34,642 nt of DNA from Nocardioides jensenii JCM 1364 = NBRC 14755 (lineage in GTDB: Bacteria; Actinomycetota; Actinomycetes; Propionibacteriales; Nocardioidaceae): positions 1 to 34,642 of the forward strand of contig NZ_BCRJ01000082.1 of the NCBI RefSeq assembly GCF_001552535.1, in the 5' to 3' direction. Position numbers and translations under genes: made by a program. Positions 16,401-23,310 of the stretch are shown here, piece by piece. The notes under the pieces were generated by a model. The model saw only the letters and a list, made by a program, of their open reading frames with translations, made no database searches and had not been told where the DNA came from. The stretch's first letter is position 1, and every line of letters starts with the position of its first letter.

Positions 16401-16440
16401 GAAAGGCCGGCCGCCCACCAGAGTGGGCGACCGGCCTTTC
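16401..16440 (-). terminator. Large hairpin downstream of the NlpC/P60 gene
   Basis: GAAAGGCCGG (16401-16410) pairs with CCGGCCTTTC (16431-16440). After one C/A mismatch, CGCCCAC (16412-16418) pairs with GTGGGCG (16423-16429), with loop CAGA. It lies 31 nt after the NlpC stop at 16471 and looks like its intrinsic terminator. It also lies within the open frame that leads into the next gene, so it could act as an attenuator of that gene. Confidence 0.75.
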
Positions 16441-16470
16441 GTGCAGAGCTGTCGTTCAGGATCGCGCCGA

Positions 16471-17469
16471 TCAGCCCGGGCGCACGGCGCCGGAGAAGGG
16501 CATCGAGAAGACGCCGGCGATGGTGACACCCGAACCGGGGTTGGCCGCGTGCACGATCTGGCCGCCGCCGATGTACATGCCGACGTGGCTGACCGGGCTG
16601 TAGTAGAAGACCAGGTCGCCGGGCTTCAGGTCACTGGAGGAGACACTGGTGCCGGAGCCCATCTGGGCGCTGGACGAGTGGGGCAGGCCGACGCCGGCCT
16701 GGGCCCAGGCCATCATGGTGAGACCGGAGCAGTCGAACGCGCTCGGGCCGGCTGCGCCGTAGACGTAGGCGTCACCGACCTGGCCGAGGGCGTAGTTGAC
16801 CGCGGCGGCCGCACGCCCCGAGACGGGGACGTTCGACGGCAGGCGGGTCGTGGAGCCGCGACTGGCCTCTTCCTCGAAGCGGGCGCGCTCCTCGGCCTCG
16901 AGCTTGTCGAGCAGCTTCTTGGCCTCGGCGAGCTTGTCGTCGGCCTCGTCCTTGTTGGACTCGAGGTCGGCCTTGGTGTCGGCCAGCTCGTCGGCGCGCT
17001 CCTCGGTCGCCTCGCGGCGGATCTCGAGGGCGTCGGACTCGCGGGTGTAGTCACCCACGGTGTCGGCCTGGACGTCGTTGTACGCCGAGAGCGTGTTCAG
17101 GTCGTCGAGGAACTCGTCGGGGCTGTTGGAGAGGACCAGCTGACCGGTCGTCGAGATGTCCTGGCCTTCGTACTGCGCGGCCACGGCGTCACTGACGGCA
17201 CTGGTCATCGAGTCGACCTTGGCCTGCTGCTTCTTCTCGTCCGCCTTGAGGGCAGAGAGGTCGGCCTCGAGGTCGTCGAGCTTGAGCTTGGCGTCGTTGT
17301 AGCGCTCCGAGGCCTGCTCGGCCTGGTGGTAGAGCGTGTCGACGCGAGCCTTGACGTCGTCGATGTCCGGCTCTGCGTTGCTCGGCGCTGCGGGAAGAGT
17401 GCTGATTCCGATGATCGCGATCGTGCTGGTCAGGCCAGCCAGGATGCGCTTCCGTCCGTACTGCTTCAA
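16471..17469 (-). CDS. Secreted NlpC/P60 peptidoglycan endopeptidase with coiled coil
   Basis: 332 residues. A signal peptide (about 1-32, KRILAGLTSTIAIIGIS to SNA) is followed by a long coiled coil (about 36-215, rich in Lys/Glu/Asp/Ala) and a C-terminal NlpC/P60 domain (about 220-332). The catalytic Cys is C247 in FDCSG; the His is in SHVGMYIG, and a polar third residue in IVHAANP. Such enzymes cut the D-Glu/DAP stem-peptide bond during growth and division (RipA/Rv2190c-like). The start is TTG at 17469 with GAGGGAG 9 nt upstream. Expression is predicted to be under a c-di-AMP riboswitch in the leader, a typical setting for actinobacterial wall hydrolases. Confidence 0.95.
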   Translation of the reverse strand: MKQYGRKRILAGLTSTIAIIGISTLPAAPSNAEPDIDDVKARVDTLYHQAEQASERYNDAKLKLDDLEADLSALKADEKKQQAKVDSMTSAVSDAVAAQYEGQDISTTGQLVLSNSPDEFLDDLNTLSAYNDVQADTVGDYTRESDALEIRREATEERADELADTKADLESNKDEADDKLAEAKKLLDKLEAEERARFEEEASRGSTTRLPSNVPVSGRAAAAVNYALGQVGDAYVYGAAGPSAFDCSGLTMMAWAQAGVGLPHSSSAQMGSGTSVSSSDLKPGDLVFYYSPVSHVGMYIGGGQIVHAANPGSGVTIAGVFSMPFSGAVRPG

Positions 17470-17489
17470 GCGGACGTACTCCCTCTTTG

Positions 17490-17655
17490 TCGGCGCCTAC
17501 CGGGTGAGCTGACGGGTTCGGGCACAAAGAAGCCCTACACACGCTCCACGGATGGTTCCGCCTTGCGTGTGATTCACCCCAGGGATACGTGGGTCCCCGG
17601 TTCCTCCGCCTCGGACTTCCCCGTCGTCGGCTTCAGATTCGGCGTGGCACCCGAG
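17490..17655 (-). promoter_or_regulatory. c-di-AMP riboswitch (ydaO/yuaA leader)
   Basis: Read on the minus strand, the leader of the NlpC/P60 gene contains the hallmark blocks of the ydaO/yuaA class. GGGGTGAATC is at 17580-17571. GAACCCGTCAGCTCACCC followed by GGTAGGC lies around 17519-17495. A GGCGGAACC segment lies between them. GGTGCC (17651-17646) can pair with GGCGCC (17497-17492) to close the outer helix. In actinobacteria this aptamer usually precedes secreted wall hydrolases and turns expression down when c-di-AMP is high. The ribosome binding site follows about 10 nt after the aptamer, so control may act on translation or on a structure formed there; no separate terminator is obvious. 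Confidence 0.88.
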
Positions 17656-17697
17656 CCGGTCCTGGTTGACCAACTGGTACGGGCACCTGAATCAGCA

Positions 17698-17726
17698 AGA
17701 TTAGACGTGACCGCCCGCCTCGGCAA
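17698..17726 (-). promoter_or_regulatory. Promoter of the riboswitch / NlpC transcript
   Basis: On the minus strand: -35 TTGCCG (17726-17721), a 17-nt spacer, -10 TAATCT (17703-17698). Transcription would start near 17691, about 35 nt before the aptamer. The remaining part of the 351-nt gap (17727-17820) shows no gene or clear structure. Confidence 0.6.
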
Positions 17727-17820
17727 ACCCTTGGCGCGCATGTTGCGGCGTGTTTCGGGCCACGACTGGGGTGAACCACGTGTCATGCGTCACATCCGCC
17801 CCACGAGACTCATGCCGAGC

Positions 17821-18027
17821 TCAGGCGGACTCCACGGTGGGACCGGCCACCGGGGTCACCATGCGCAGGGGCGGCACCAGGCCGGATCCGGCGAGCACGT
17901 CGAGTGCCCGCTGCTCGTCGTCGTCGAAGGCGAGCTCGGGCGGCGGCCCGAGCAGCACGGTCACCACGCAGTCATGGCAGGCGAGCCCGCGCACTTCACA
18001 GCTGTCACAGTCGATCCGCAAGGTCAT
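17821..18027 (-). CDS. Small conserved protein with two CxxC motifs
   Basis: 68 residues from the ATG at 18027, with GAGGA 8 nt upstream. C7-x-x-C10 and C17-x-x-C20 lie close to the N-terminus (IDCDSCEVRGLACHDCVVTVLLG) and could form a zinc or redox site. The remainder is short, acidic and Pro/Leu-rich. I recall similar small proteins as conserved hypotheticals in actinobacteria, with no function known to me. It lies upstream of the NlpC gene on the same strand, but that gene has its own promoter. It is divergent from the large membrane protein gene at 18155. Confidence 0.8.
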   Translation of the reverse strand: MTLRIDCDSCEVRGLACHDCVVTVLLGPPPELAFDDDEQRALDVLAGSGLVPPLRMVTPVAGPTVESA

Positions 18028-18068
18028 GAGATGTCCTCGTCTAGTCGGTTCCGGGAGGGGAAGTCCCC

Positions 18069-18083
18069 GGCTGCGACGCAGCC
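18069..18083. promoter_or_regulatory. 15-bp palindrome in the divergent gap
   Basis: GGCTGCG (18069-18075), A, CGCAGCC (18077-18083), lying between two divergent genes. It is a possible operator; no promoter boxes could be matched to it. Confidence 0.3.
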
Positions 18084-18154
18084 TGGCAGGGACCACCGAC
18101 ACTGACTTTTTCGATCCACCGGACAGAGGCTGGCGAGCTGCGGAGAATGTCCGA

Positions 18155-19537
18155 GTGCACACCCGTCTCAGGCCGCTGGTCCCCGCGTTGGCGATCTTCT
18201 TCGTCTGCCTCGGCATCTACCTGCCCACGGCCTCTCGGCATGTCACTTCGACGGATGTCTACGGGGCCAATCTGGCCTCGTGGCAGATCGCGACTACGGG
18301 TAACCCCTGGTTTGAAGAACTCGCCCCAGACCAGTACGCCGAGAACCCCTTGCCGGGACATCAATGGGCCGGAACGGTAGACAACGGCCATCAGGTCATC
18401 ACGCGTTCCCCCGGCGTGGTGGCAGCTGCCGTCCCTGCGTACTGGCTCGACCAGTCCGACGACTTCGGAATCGGACCTGGCGGATGGACAGCCGCACTGT
18501 TGAGTGCCATCACGGCGGTGCTGATCTTCCTGACTTTCTCCTCGCGACTCACCCGGCTACAAGCCGCGGTAGCATCCGGGGCCTTCGCCTTCGCCACACC
18601 AATGTGGTCAGCCGCAGCCGACGGCATGTGGACCCACACCGTGACGACACTCGGAATCGGCGGAATGGCTTGGGCAGCCACCAAGGAACGATGGTGGCTC
18701 GTCGGCACCTTTGGCGGCGTGGCCCTGTTCGGGCGCTTCCACGTGAGCCTGGTGGCCGCCATCCTCGGTGTCGGGATCGCTCTTTCCAGACGAAGGCCGG
18801 ACATCGCGATGAAGGTTGCCGCCACGAGCAGTCTGTTCATGGCACTGGCCATGATCTGGACCCGTTGGATGTACGGAACTTGGAGCCCGATGGGCGGCTA
18901 CGGCTCCGGATATCTGGAGCGCCTCGACGGTTTCGAGCCGACGTGGACGAGTCGGCTGGCCAACTTCGCCGGCATGTGGGTCTCCCCTGATCGGGGCTTC
19001 TTCGTCTGGACACCGCTGGCACTCCTGCTCCTGCCAGCGCTCATTCGTGGTTGGAGGGAGTTGCCGGACTGGACTCAGTGGCTGGCTTGGGGCGGACTCA
19101 CCTACACGTTGGCCCAGTCCTGGATCAGTGGCTTCTTCGGTGGAGATGCCTACTACGGCTACCGGCTCAGCCTCGAGTTCTTGGTCAGCGTCGCCCCCGC
19201 CTACGCCTTCACAGCTCATCGGATGGGGACATGGGCGCGAGCAACTGTGGGGCCGATGATCGGGCTCCAGACAGGTGCCATCGCCACTGGCGCCGTCGCC
19301 AACGGCATCTTCGTCAACGGGAACGATGTCTGGACCCACAACGCGTTCGCTCTTGCCCTCGGGAGCTCACCCAGCTATTGGATCCTTGCTGCAGCCTCCA
19401 TGGCCTTGGGCTGGCTGCTAGCACGGATGTACGGCGACGCGATTGCTGCGCCCATCATCAGCCGCGTTGCTCCCGATTCCCCAGGAGGGTCCGCACCCGC
19501 TGCCTCAGCGGGCGAGCAGGCTCACCAGCGCGACTGA
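18155..19537 (+). CDS. Polytopic membrane protein, GT-C glycosyltransferase-like
   Basis: 460 residues from the GTG at 18155 (GGAG 9 nt upstream). The frame is open further back but would run through the promoter region of the neighbouring gene. About ten hydrophobic helices are visible. After the first helix comes a loop with SRHVTSTDVYGANLASWQIATTGNPWFE, an acidic-loop layout typical of GT-C fold transferases that use lipid-linked sugars, followed by RSPGVVAAAVPAYWL. No precise family is recognised. Codon use is less GC-biased than in the neighbours, suggesting a more recently acquired gene. Its 3' end overlaps the convergent NYN gene by 33 nt. Confidence 0.75.
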   Translation: MHTRLRPLVPALAIFFVCLGIYLPTASRHVTSTDVYGANLASWQIATTGNPWFEELAPDQYAENPLPGHQWAGTVDNGHQVITRSPGVVAAAVPAYWLDQSDDFGIGPGGWTAALLSAITAVLIFLTFSSRLTRLQAAVASGAFAFATPMWSAAADGMWTHTVTTLGIGGMAWAATKERWWLVGTFGGVALFGRFHVSLVAAILGVGIALSRRRPDIAMKVAATSSLFMALAMIWTRWMYGTWSPMGGYGSGYLERLDGFEPTWTSRLANFAGMWVSPDRGFFVWTPLALLLLPALIRGWRELPDWTQWLAWGGLTYTLAQSWISGFFGGDAYYGYRLSLEFLVSVAPAYAFTAHRMGTWARATVGPMIGLQTGAIATGAVANGIFVNGNDVWTHNAFALALGSSPSYWILAAASMALGWLLARMYGDAIAAPIISRVAPDSPGGSAPAASAGEQAHQRD

Positions 19538-20809
19538 GGCCATCGGCTTGGCACCGGCGCGGCGTACGTCGTTGGCGATCTCCTGGTCCGAGGAGACCAC
19601 CACGACGACCCGGCCCTCGGGCTCGGCAGCGACGAGGTCACGGATCACGTCGTCGGCGATCACGCCCTCGGGGCTGAACAGCACCTTCACGCCACGGGGC
19701 GCGTTCGCCGGGCCGCGCGAGGTCTGGGCGGCTGCGTCGAAGACGACCGTGGTGTCCACGCCCGTGCGCGCGATCAGCGGAGCGAGACCGTTGAGCAGCC
19801 GCACCCGCTGCGCCTCGAGGGTCGAGTCGGGCCACGCGGTCTTGCTGACGTTGTAGCCGTCGATGATCAGCCGCGCCCGCGGCATCGCGAGATACTGCTC
19901 CAGCAGGGCCGCGCTCGAGGGCCCGAGCGAGCCCGCGCTCGTCGGCGTACGCGTGCCGGCCAGCGCGATCTCGGCCTCGACCGAGTCACCGGGCGCCCCG
20001 GTGACCGTGGGCAGCGCGAGCTCGCGGCGCAGGCCCTGCCCGGCGTCGAGCAGCGTGTCGAGCAGCATGCGTGCCCGGATGGTGGCGGCGTCCTTGTCGG
20101 TGCGCACGTCGCGCCGGGCCGCGGAGAGCGCCGACTGGAGCTCCTCGACCTGGGCGCGCAGCCGACGCGCCTCTGACTCGGCGTTGGCGAGCCCGGACTC
20201 GGCCTTGAGGCGCACCTCCTGGGCCAGCACGATCGCCTTCTCCGCGTCGGAGGTGGTCGAGCGGGCGTTGGCACGGGCCTCCCCCAGCTTGCGGCGCAGC
20301 GACGCGTTCTCGGTCTTGAGCTCGGCCACCTGCTCCTTGTGCTCGGCCTTCAGCTCCTTGACCCTGCCCTCGGCCTGGTCGAGCCGGCTCTGCAGACGCT
20401 CGACGTGCGCCGTGTCGACCGCAGGCGTGGTCGCCCCGACCCGGGCGCACGCGTCGTCGTACGTCGTCTCCCAGCCCTCGGGGCGCAGCAGCCACAGGAA
20501 CGCCGCGACCTCGACCGGGTCGGCAGCCTCGGGCGTGACGCCCTCGCCGATCGCCTCGGCCAGGTCGGGCTGGGTCGCGGCGACCTGGGTGGCCAGGTGA
20601 CCACGGAAGTCGTCGTCGGTCTCGAGCGCGGCGGCGATCTGGGTGCCACCGAGACGGGCCCGACGATTCGGGGCGAACGAGGCGACCTTGCGCAGCGAGG
20701 CGGGCAGGTCACTGACCTTCGGCAGTGCGTCGGCGGCGAGGGAGAGCACACGGGAGCGAACCGGCTCGGGCATCTGCCCGCCGGTGCGCTCCCCTGCTTC
20801 GCTCGCCAT
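19505..20809 (-). CDS. Coiled-coil protein with C-terminal NYN (YacP-like) RNase domain
   Basis: 434 residues. An N-terminal helical domain (about 1-130) is followed by a long coiled coil (about 140-250, LQSRLDQAEGRVKELKAEHKEQ and onward) and a NYN/PIN-fold domain (about 310-434). The last begins with LIIDGYNVSKTAWP and contains TTVVFDAA and VVVVSSDQEIANDVRRAGA; the Asp residues are the expected metal ligands. YacP/NYN proteins are RNases, some acting at the ribosome in Firmicutes. The coiled coil suggests oligomerisation or binding to a partner. The start ATG 20809 is 4 nt after the zinc-ribbon gene's stop, with AAGGA nearby, so both are co-transcribed. Confidence 0.88.
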   Translation of the reverse strand: MASEAGERTGGQMPEPVRSRVLSLAADALPKVSDLPASLRKVASFAPNRRARLGGTQIAAALETDDDFRGHLATQVAATQPDLAEAIGEGVTPEAADPVEVAAFLWLLRPEGWETTYDDACARVGATTPAVDTAHVERLQSRLDQAEGRVKELKAEHKEQVAELKTENASLRRKLGEARANARSTTSDAEKAIVLAQEVRLKAESGLANAESEARRLRAQVEELQSALSAARRDVRTDKDAATIRARMLLDTLLDAGQGLRRELALPTVTGAPGDSVEAEIALAGTRTPTSAGSLGPSSAALLEQYLAMPRARLIIDGYNVSKTAWPDSTLEAQRVRLLNGLAPLIARTGVDTTVVFDAAAQTSRGPANAPRGVKVLFSPEGVIADDVIRDLVAAEPEGRVVVVVSSDQEIANDVRRAGAKPMASVALVSLLAR

Positions 20810-20813
20810 GACC

Positions 20814-21074
20814 TCAGTCCTTGGCCGGGTCCTCGGCGACTGCGGCGTCGTTGCGGTCGATCAGCTCGATCGCGTCATCACGACCACACCACCGGCACGC
20901 CACCGACTCGACCGTCTCGGCCTTGACCTCGGTGCTCTCCACGACCGGCTCACCGGAGAGGTCGAAGTGCCAGTACTCGGCCGTACGGCGGGTGCGGGTC
21001 ACGTCGAAGCGCGTCAGGTTGCCGCATCCACCACACCGCCAACGGTTGGTCGTGTCGGGAATCTGTGCGGTCAC
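20814..21074 (-). CDS. Small zinc-ribbon protein
   Basis: 86 residues from the GTG at 21074, which has AAGGAG 5-6 nt upstream; a longer frame to 21173 has no such signal. C-x-x-C pairs occur in WRCGGCGNLTRFDV and CRWCGRDD, together making a four-Cys zinc ribbon around a beta-rich core (EYWHFDLSGEPVVE). The protein is acidic at the C-terminus. Function is unknown; zinc ribbons often bind RNA or proteins, and the operon with a NYN RNase-like protein makes an RNA-related role plausible (inference). Confidence 0.85.
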   Translation of the reverse strand: MTAQIPDTTNRWRCGGCGNLTRFDVTRTRRTAEYWHFDLSGEPVVESTEVKAETVESVACRWCGRDDAIELIDRNDAAVAEDPAKD

Positions 21075-21152
21075 GGGGGCTCCTTCGTGGTTGCTTGGTG
21101 AACTACTCAAGCCTAGGGGGCGCGGCGAGCCGGGATTGTCGGTGCCCACATC

Positions 21153-21158
21153 TAGCGT
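21153..21158 (+). promoter_or_regulatory. -10 box for a leaderless exonuclease transcript
   Basis: TAGCGT (21153-21158) lies exactly 7 nt before the ATG at 21166, and no ribosome binding site is visible. This spacing puts the transcription start at or next to the start codon. Confidence 0.55.
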
Positions 21159-21165
21159 CAGTGAC

Positions 21166-22947
21166 ATGAGCAATGCCGTTCAGCCTCCGCCCTCGCGATG
21201 GGAGGTGCAACGCAGTTTCGACGAGCTGGGCCGACCACTGCGAGACATCACCTTCTGCGTGGTCGACCTCGAGACCACGGGGGGCTCGGCGGCGGGCGGC
21301 TCGATGATCACCGAGATCGGCGCGGTCAAGGTGCGCGGCGGCGAGATCCTCTCCGAGTTCCAGACCCTGGTGAATCCCCACGACCAGATACCGCCCTTCA
21401 TCGCCGTGCTGACCGGCATCACCAACTCCATGGTCGCCGATGCGCCGTCGATCGACTCGGCTCTGCCGGCTTTCCTCGAGTTCGCCGCCGGCTGCGTGCT
21501 GGTCGCCCACAACGCGCCGTTCGACGTCGGGTTCCTCAAGCACTTCGCCGAGCAGCAACAGCGCCCATGGCCCCGCTTCGAGGTGCTCGACACCGCCAAG
21601 CTGGCCCGCCGGGTGATCACCCGCGACGACGCACCCAACTGCAAGCTCTCCTCGCTCGCGGTGCTGTTCAACGCGACCACCACTCCGAACCACCGGGCGC
21701 TCTCCGACGCCCGAGCGACGGTCGACGTGCTGCACGGTCTGATGGAGCGGCTCGGCAACCTCGGTGTCTACACGCTGGAAGAGCTGCAGACCTTCTCCGC
21801 CCGAGTCAGCTCCACCCAACGCAAGAAGCGCTACCTGGCCGAGTCGCTCCCCCACGCCCCCGGCGTCTACCTGTTCCGCGACGAGCGCGACAAGGTGCTC
21901 TACGTCGGCACGTCCCGCGATCTGAGAACCCGGGTGCGTTCCTACTTCACCGCCTCCGAGACCCGCTCACGCATGGGCGAGATGGTGCGGCTGGCCGCCA
22001 AGGTCACCGGCATCGAGTGCGCCACGGTGCTCGAGGCGCAGGTGCGCGAGCTGAGACTGATCGCCGAGCACAAGCCGCCCTACAACCGTCGTTCCCGGTT
22101 CCCGGAGAAGATGCACTTCGTCAAGCTCACCCGCGAGCCGTGGCCGCGACTCTCCCTGGTGCGCCGTGTGCTCGACGACGACGCCGACTACCTCGGCCCG
22201 TTCTCCTCACGCCAGACCGCGGAACGCTCCCTGGCCGCCCTCCACGAGACCTTCCCGATCCGGCAGTGCACCGACCGGTTCGGCGTCAACCCGTCCCGGT
22301 CCCCCTGTGTGCTCGCCGAGATGGGGCGCTGCCTGGCCCCGTGTGACGGCAGTACCGACGAGACCGAATACGCAGCCGTCGTCGACCGGCTGCGCTCCAC
22401 GCTGGTCCGCAACCCCGACGAGGTCGTCGAGACCATCAACCAGCGGATGAACCAACTCGCCGACGACGAACGCTTCGAGGAAGCCACCGTCCACCGTGAC
22501 CGGCTCGCGTCGTTCCTGCGTGCGGCGGCTCGCACGCAGCGACTGTCGGCTCTCTCCCGGTGCCGCGAGGTCGTGGCGGCCCGTCGTGAGGACACCGGCC
22601 GCTGGTCGGTGCACGTGGTCCGCCACGGTCGCCTCGCGGCGGCCGGGGTGATCCCCAGCGGCATGGACGCGCATCAGTTCGTCGGCGACCTGCGCGCCTC
22701 GGCGGAGGCCGTCGCGGACGCACCGGGCCCGGTGCCGGCGGCCAGTGCCGAGGAGTCGGAGAAGGTGTTGACCTGGCTGGAGTCCGAGGGCATCCGACTG
22801 GTCGAGGTCGACGGTGAGTGGACCTGCCCGCTGGGCGGCGCCCGGCGTCACCTGGCGCTGCACGACGCGGTCAACCAGTCACGGGTGTCGCTGGTCCCGT
22901 TCGACGATCGGCGCGATCTGGCGCCGATGCACCAACCCGCACGCTGA
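21166..22947 (+). CDS. DEDDh exonuclease fused to a UvrC-like GIY-YIG endonuclease
   Basis: 593 residues. The N-terminal DnaQ-like 3'-5' exonuclease has D34/E36 in VVDLETTGG, a middle Asp in APFDVGFL and a final His/Asp in NHRALSDAR. A GIY-YIG nuclease domain follows (G233-V-Y235, L245-Y-V-G248), then a UvrC-like part with Cys-rich CTDRFG to CVLAEMGRCLAPC and a UVR-like helical pair (FEEATVHRDRLASFL). The RNase H and HhH domains of UvrC are missing, as in Cho. The protein could nick and trim damaged DNA. It matches the M. tuberculosis gene in this position (Rv2191). The longer upstream frame would overlap the divergent zinc-ribbon gene and was rejected. Confidence 0.93.
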   Translation: MSNAVQPPPSRWEVQRSFDELGRPLRDITFCVVDLETTGGSAAGGSMITEIGAVKVRGGEILSEFQTLVNPHDQIPPFIAVLTGITNSMVADAPSIDSALPAFLEFAAGCVLVAHNAPFDVGFLKHFAEQQQRPWPRFEVLDTAKLARRVITRDDAPNCKLSSLAVLFNATTTPNHRALSDARATVDVLHGLMERLGNLGVYTLEELQTFSARVSSTQRKKRYLAESLPHAPGVYLFRDERDKVLYVGTSRDLRTRVRSYFTASETRSRMGEMVRLAAKVTGIECATVLEAQVRELRLIAEHKPPYNRRSRFPEKMHFVKLTREPWPRLSLVRRVLDDDADYLGPFSSRQTAERSLAALHETFPIRQCTDRFGVNPSRSPCVLAEMGRCLAPCDGSTDETEYAAVVDRLRSTLVRNPDEVVETINQRMNQLADDERFEEATVHRDRLASFLRAAARTQRLSALSRCREVVAARREDTGRWSVHVVRHGRLAAAGVIPSGMDAHQFVGDLRASAEAVADAPGPVPAASAEESEKVLTWLESEGIRLVEVDGEWTCPLGGARRHLALHDAVNQSRVSLVPFDDRRDLAPMHQPAR

Positions 22948-22988
22948 CGTGCCGCGCAGGGCGAGCCGCAGCGACGCCGTCCACCCGC

Positions 22989-22994
22989 TAACGT
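22989..22994 (+). promoter_or_regulatory. -10 box for a leaderless AsnC-like transcript
   Basis: TAACGT (22989-22994) lies exactly 7 nt before the GTG at 23002, and no ribosome binding site is visible in the 54-nt gap. Confidence 0.6.
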
Positions 22995-23001
22995 TGCTCG
23001 C

Positions 23002-23280
23002 GTGATCACCGCCATCGTTTTCATCAAGGCCGACGTCGACCGCATCCCGGAGGTCGCCGAGTCGATCGCCGCCCTCGAAGGGGTCAGCGAGGTCTACTCG
23101 GTGACCGGGCAGATCGACCTGATCGCCCTGGTCCGGGTCAAGGACCACGATCACATCGCCGACGTGGTCGCCGACCGGCTCAACAAGGTCGACGGTGTGA
23201 AGGCGACCGAGACCCACATCGCCTTCCGCGCCTACTCCCAGCACGACCTCGAGTCGGCGTTCTCGCTCGGTCTTGACTGA
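23002..23280 (+). CDS. Stand-alone Lrp/AsnC effector (RAM) domain protein
   Basis: 92 residues forming one RAM domain (ITAIVFIKADVDRIPEVAESIAALEGVSEVYSVTGQIDLIALVRVKD). The N-terminal HTH of Lrp/AsnC regulators is absent and no start upstream could supply it. Such short proteins form oligomeric rings and bind amino acids. They may modulate full-length Lrp proteins or enzymes. It lies among genes near trpD, so an aromatic amino acid could be the ligand, but nothing in the sequence shows it. The GTG start has a -10 box 7 nt upstream. Confidence 0.92.
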   Translation: MITAIVFIKADVDRIPEVAESIAALEGVSEVYSVTGQIDLIALVRVKDHDHIADVVADRLNKVDGVKATETHIAFRAYSQHDLESAFSLGLD

Positions 23281-23310
23281 CACACGTGCGCTACGGAGTT
23301 GGCTTCGACC

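Noticed and set aside
17574..17786. 70-codon minus-strand frame upstream of the NlpC gene
   Set aside because: It runs over the promoter and the c-di-AMP aptamer and has no ribosome binding site or recognisable domain.
18147..18380. ATG at 18147 as a small gene overlapping the membrane protein start
   Set aside because: It is out of frame with the hydrophobic reading frame and encodes an Arg/Ser/Pro-rich shadow.
20821..21165. 115-codon N-terminal extension of the exonuclease
   Set aside because: It would overlap the divergent zinc-ribbon gene completely; the exonuclease domain starts after the ATG at 21166.
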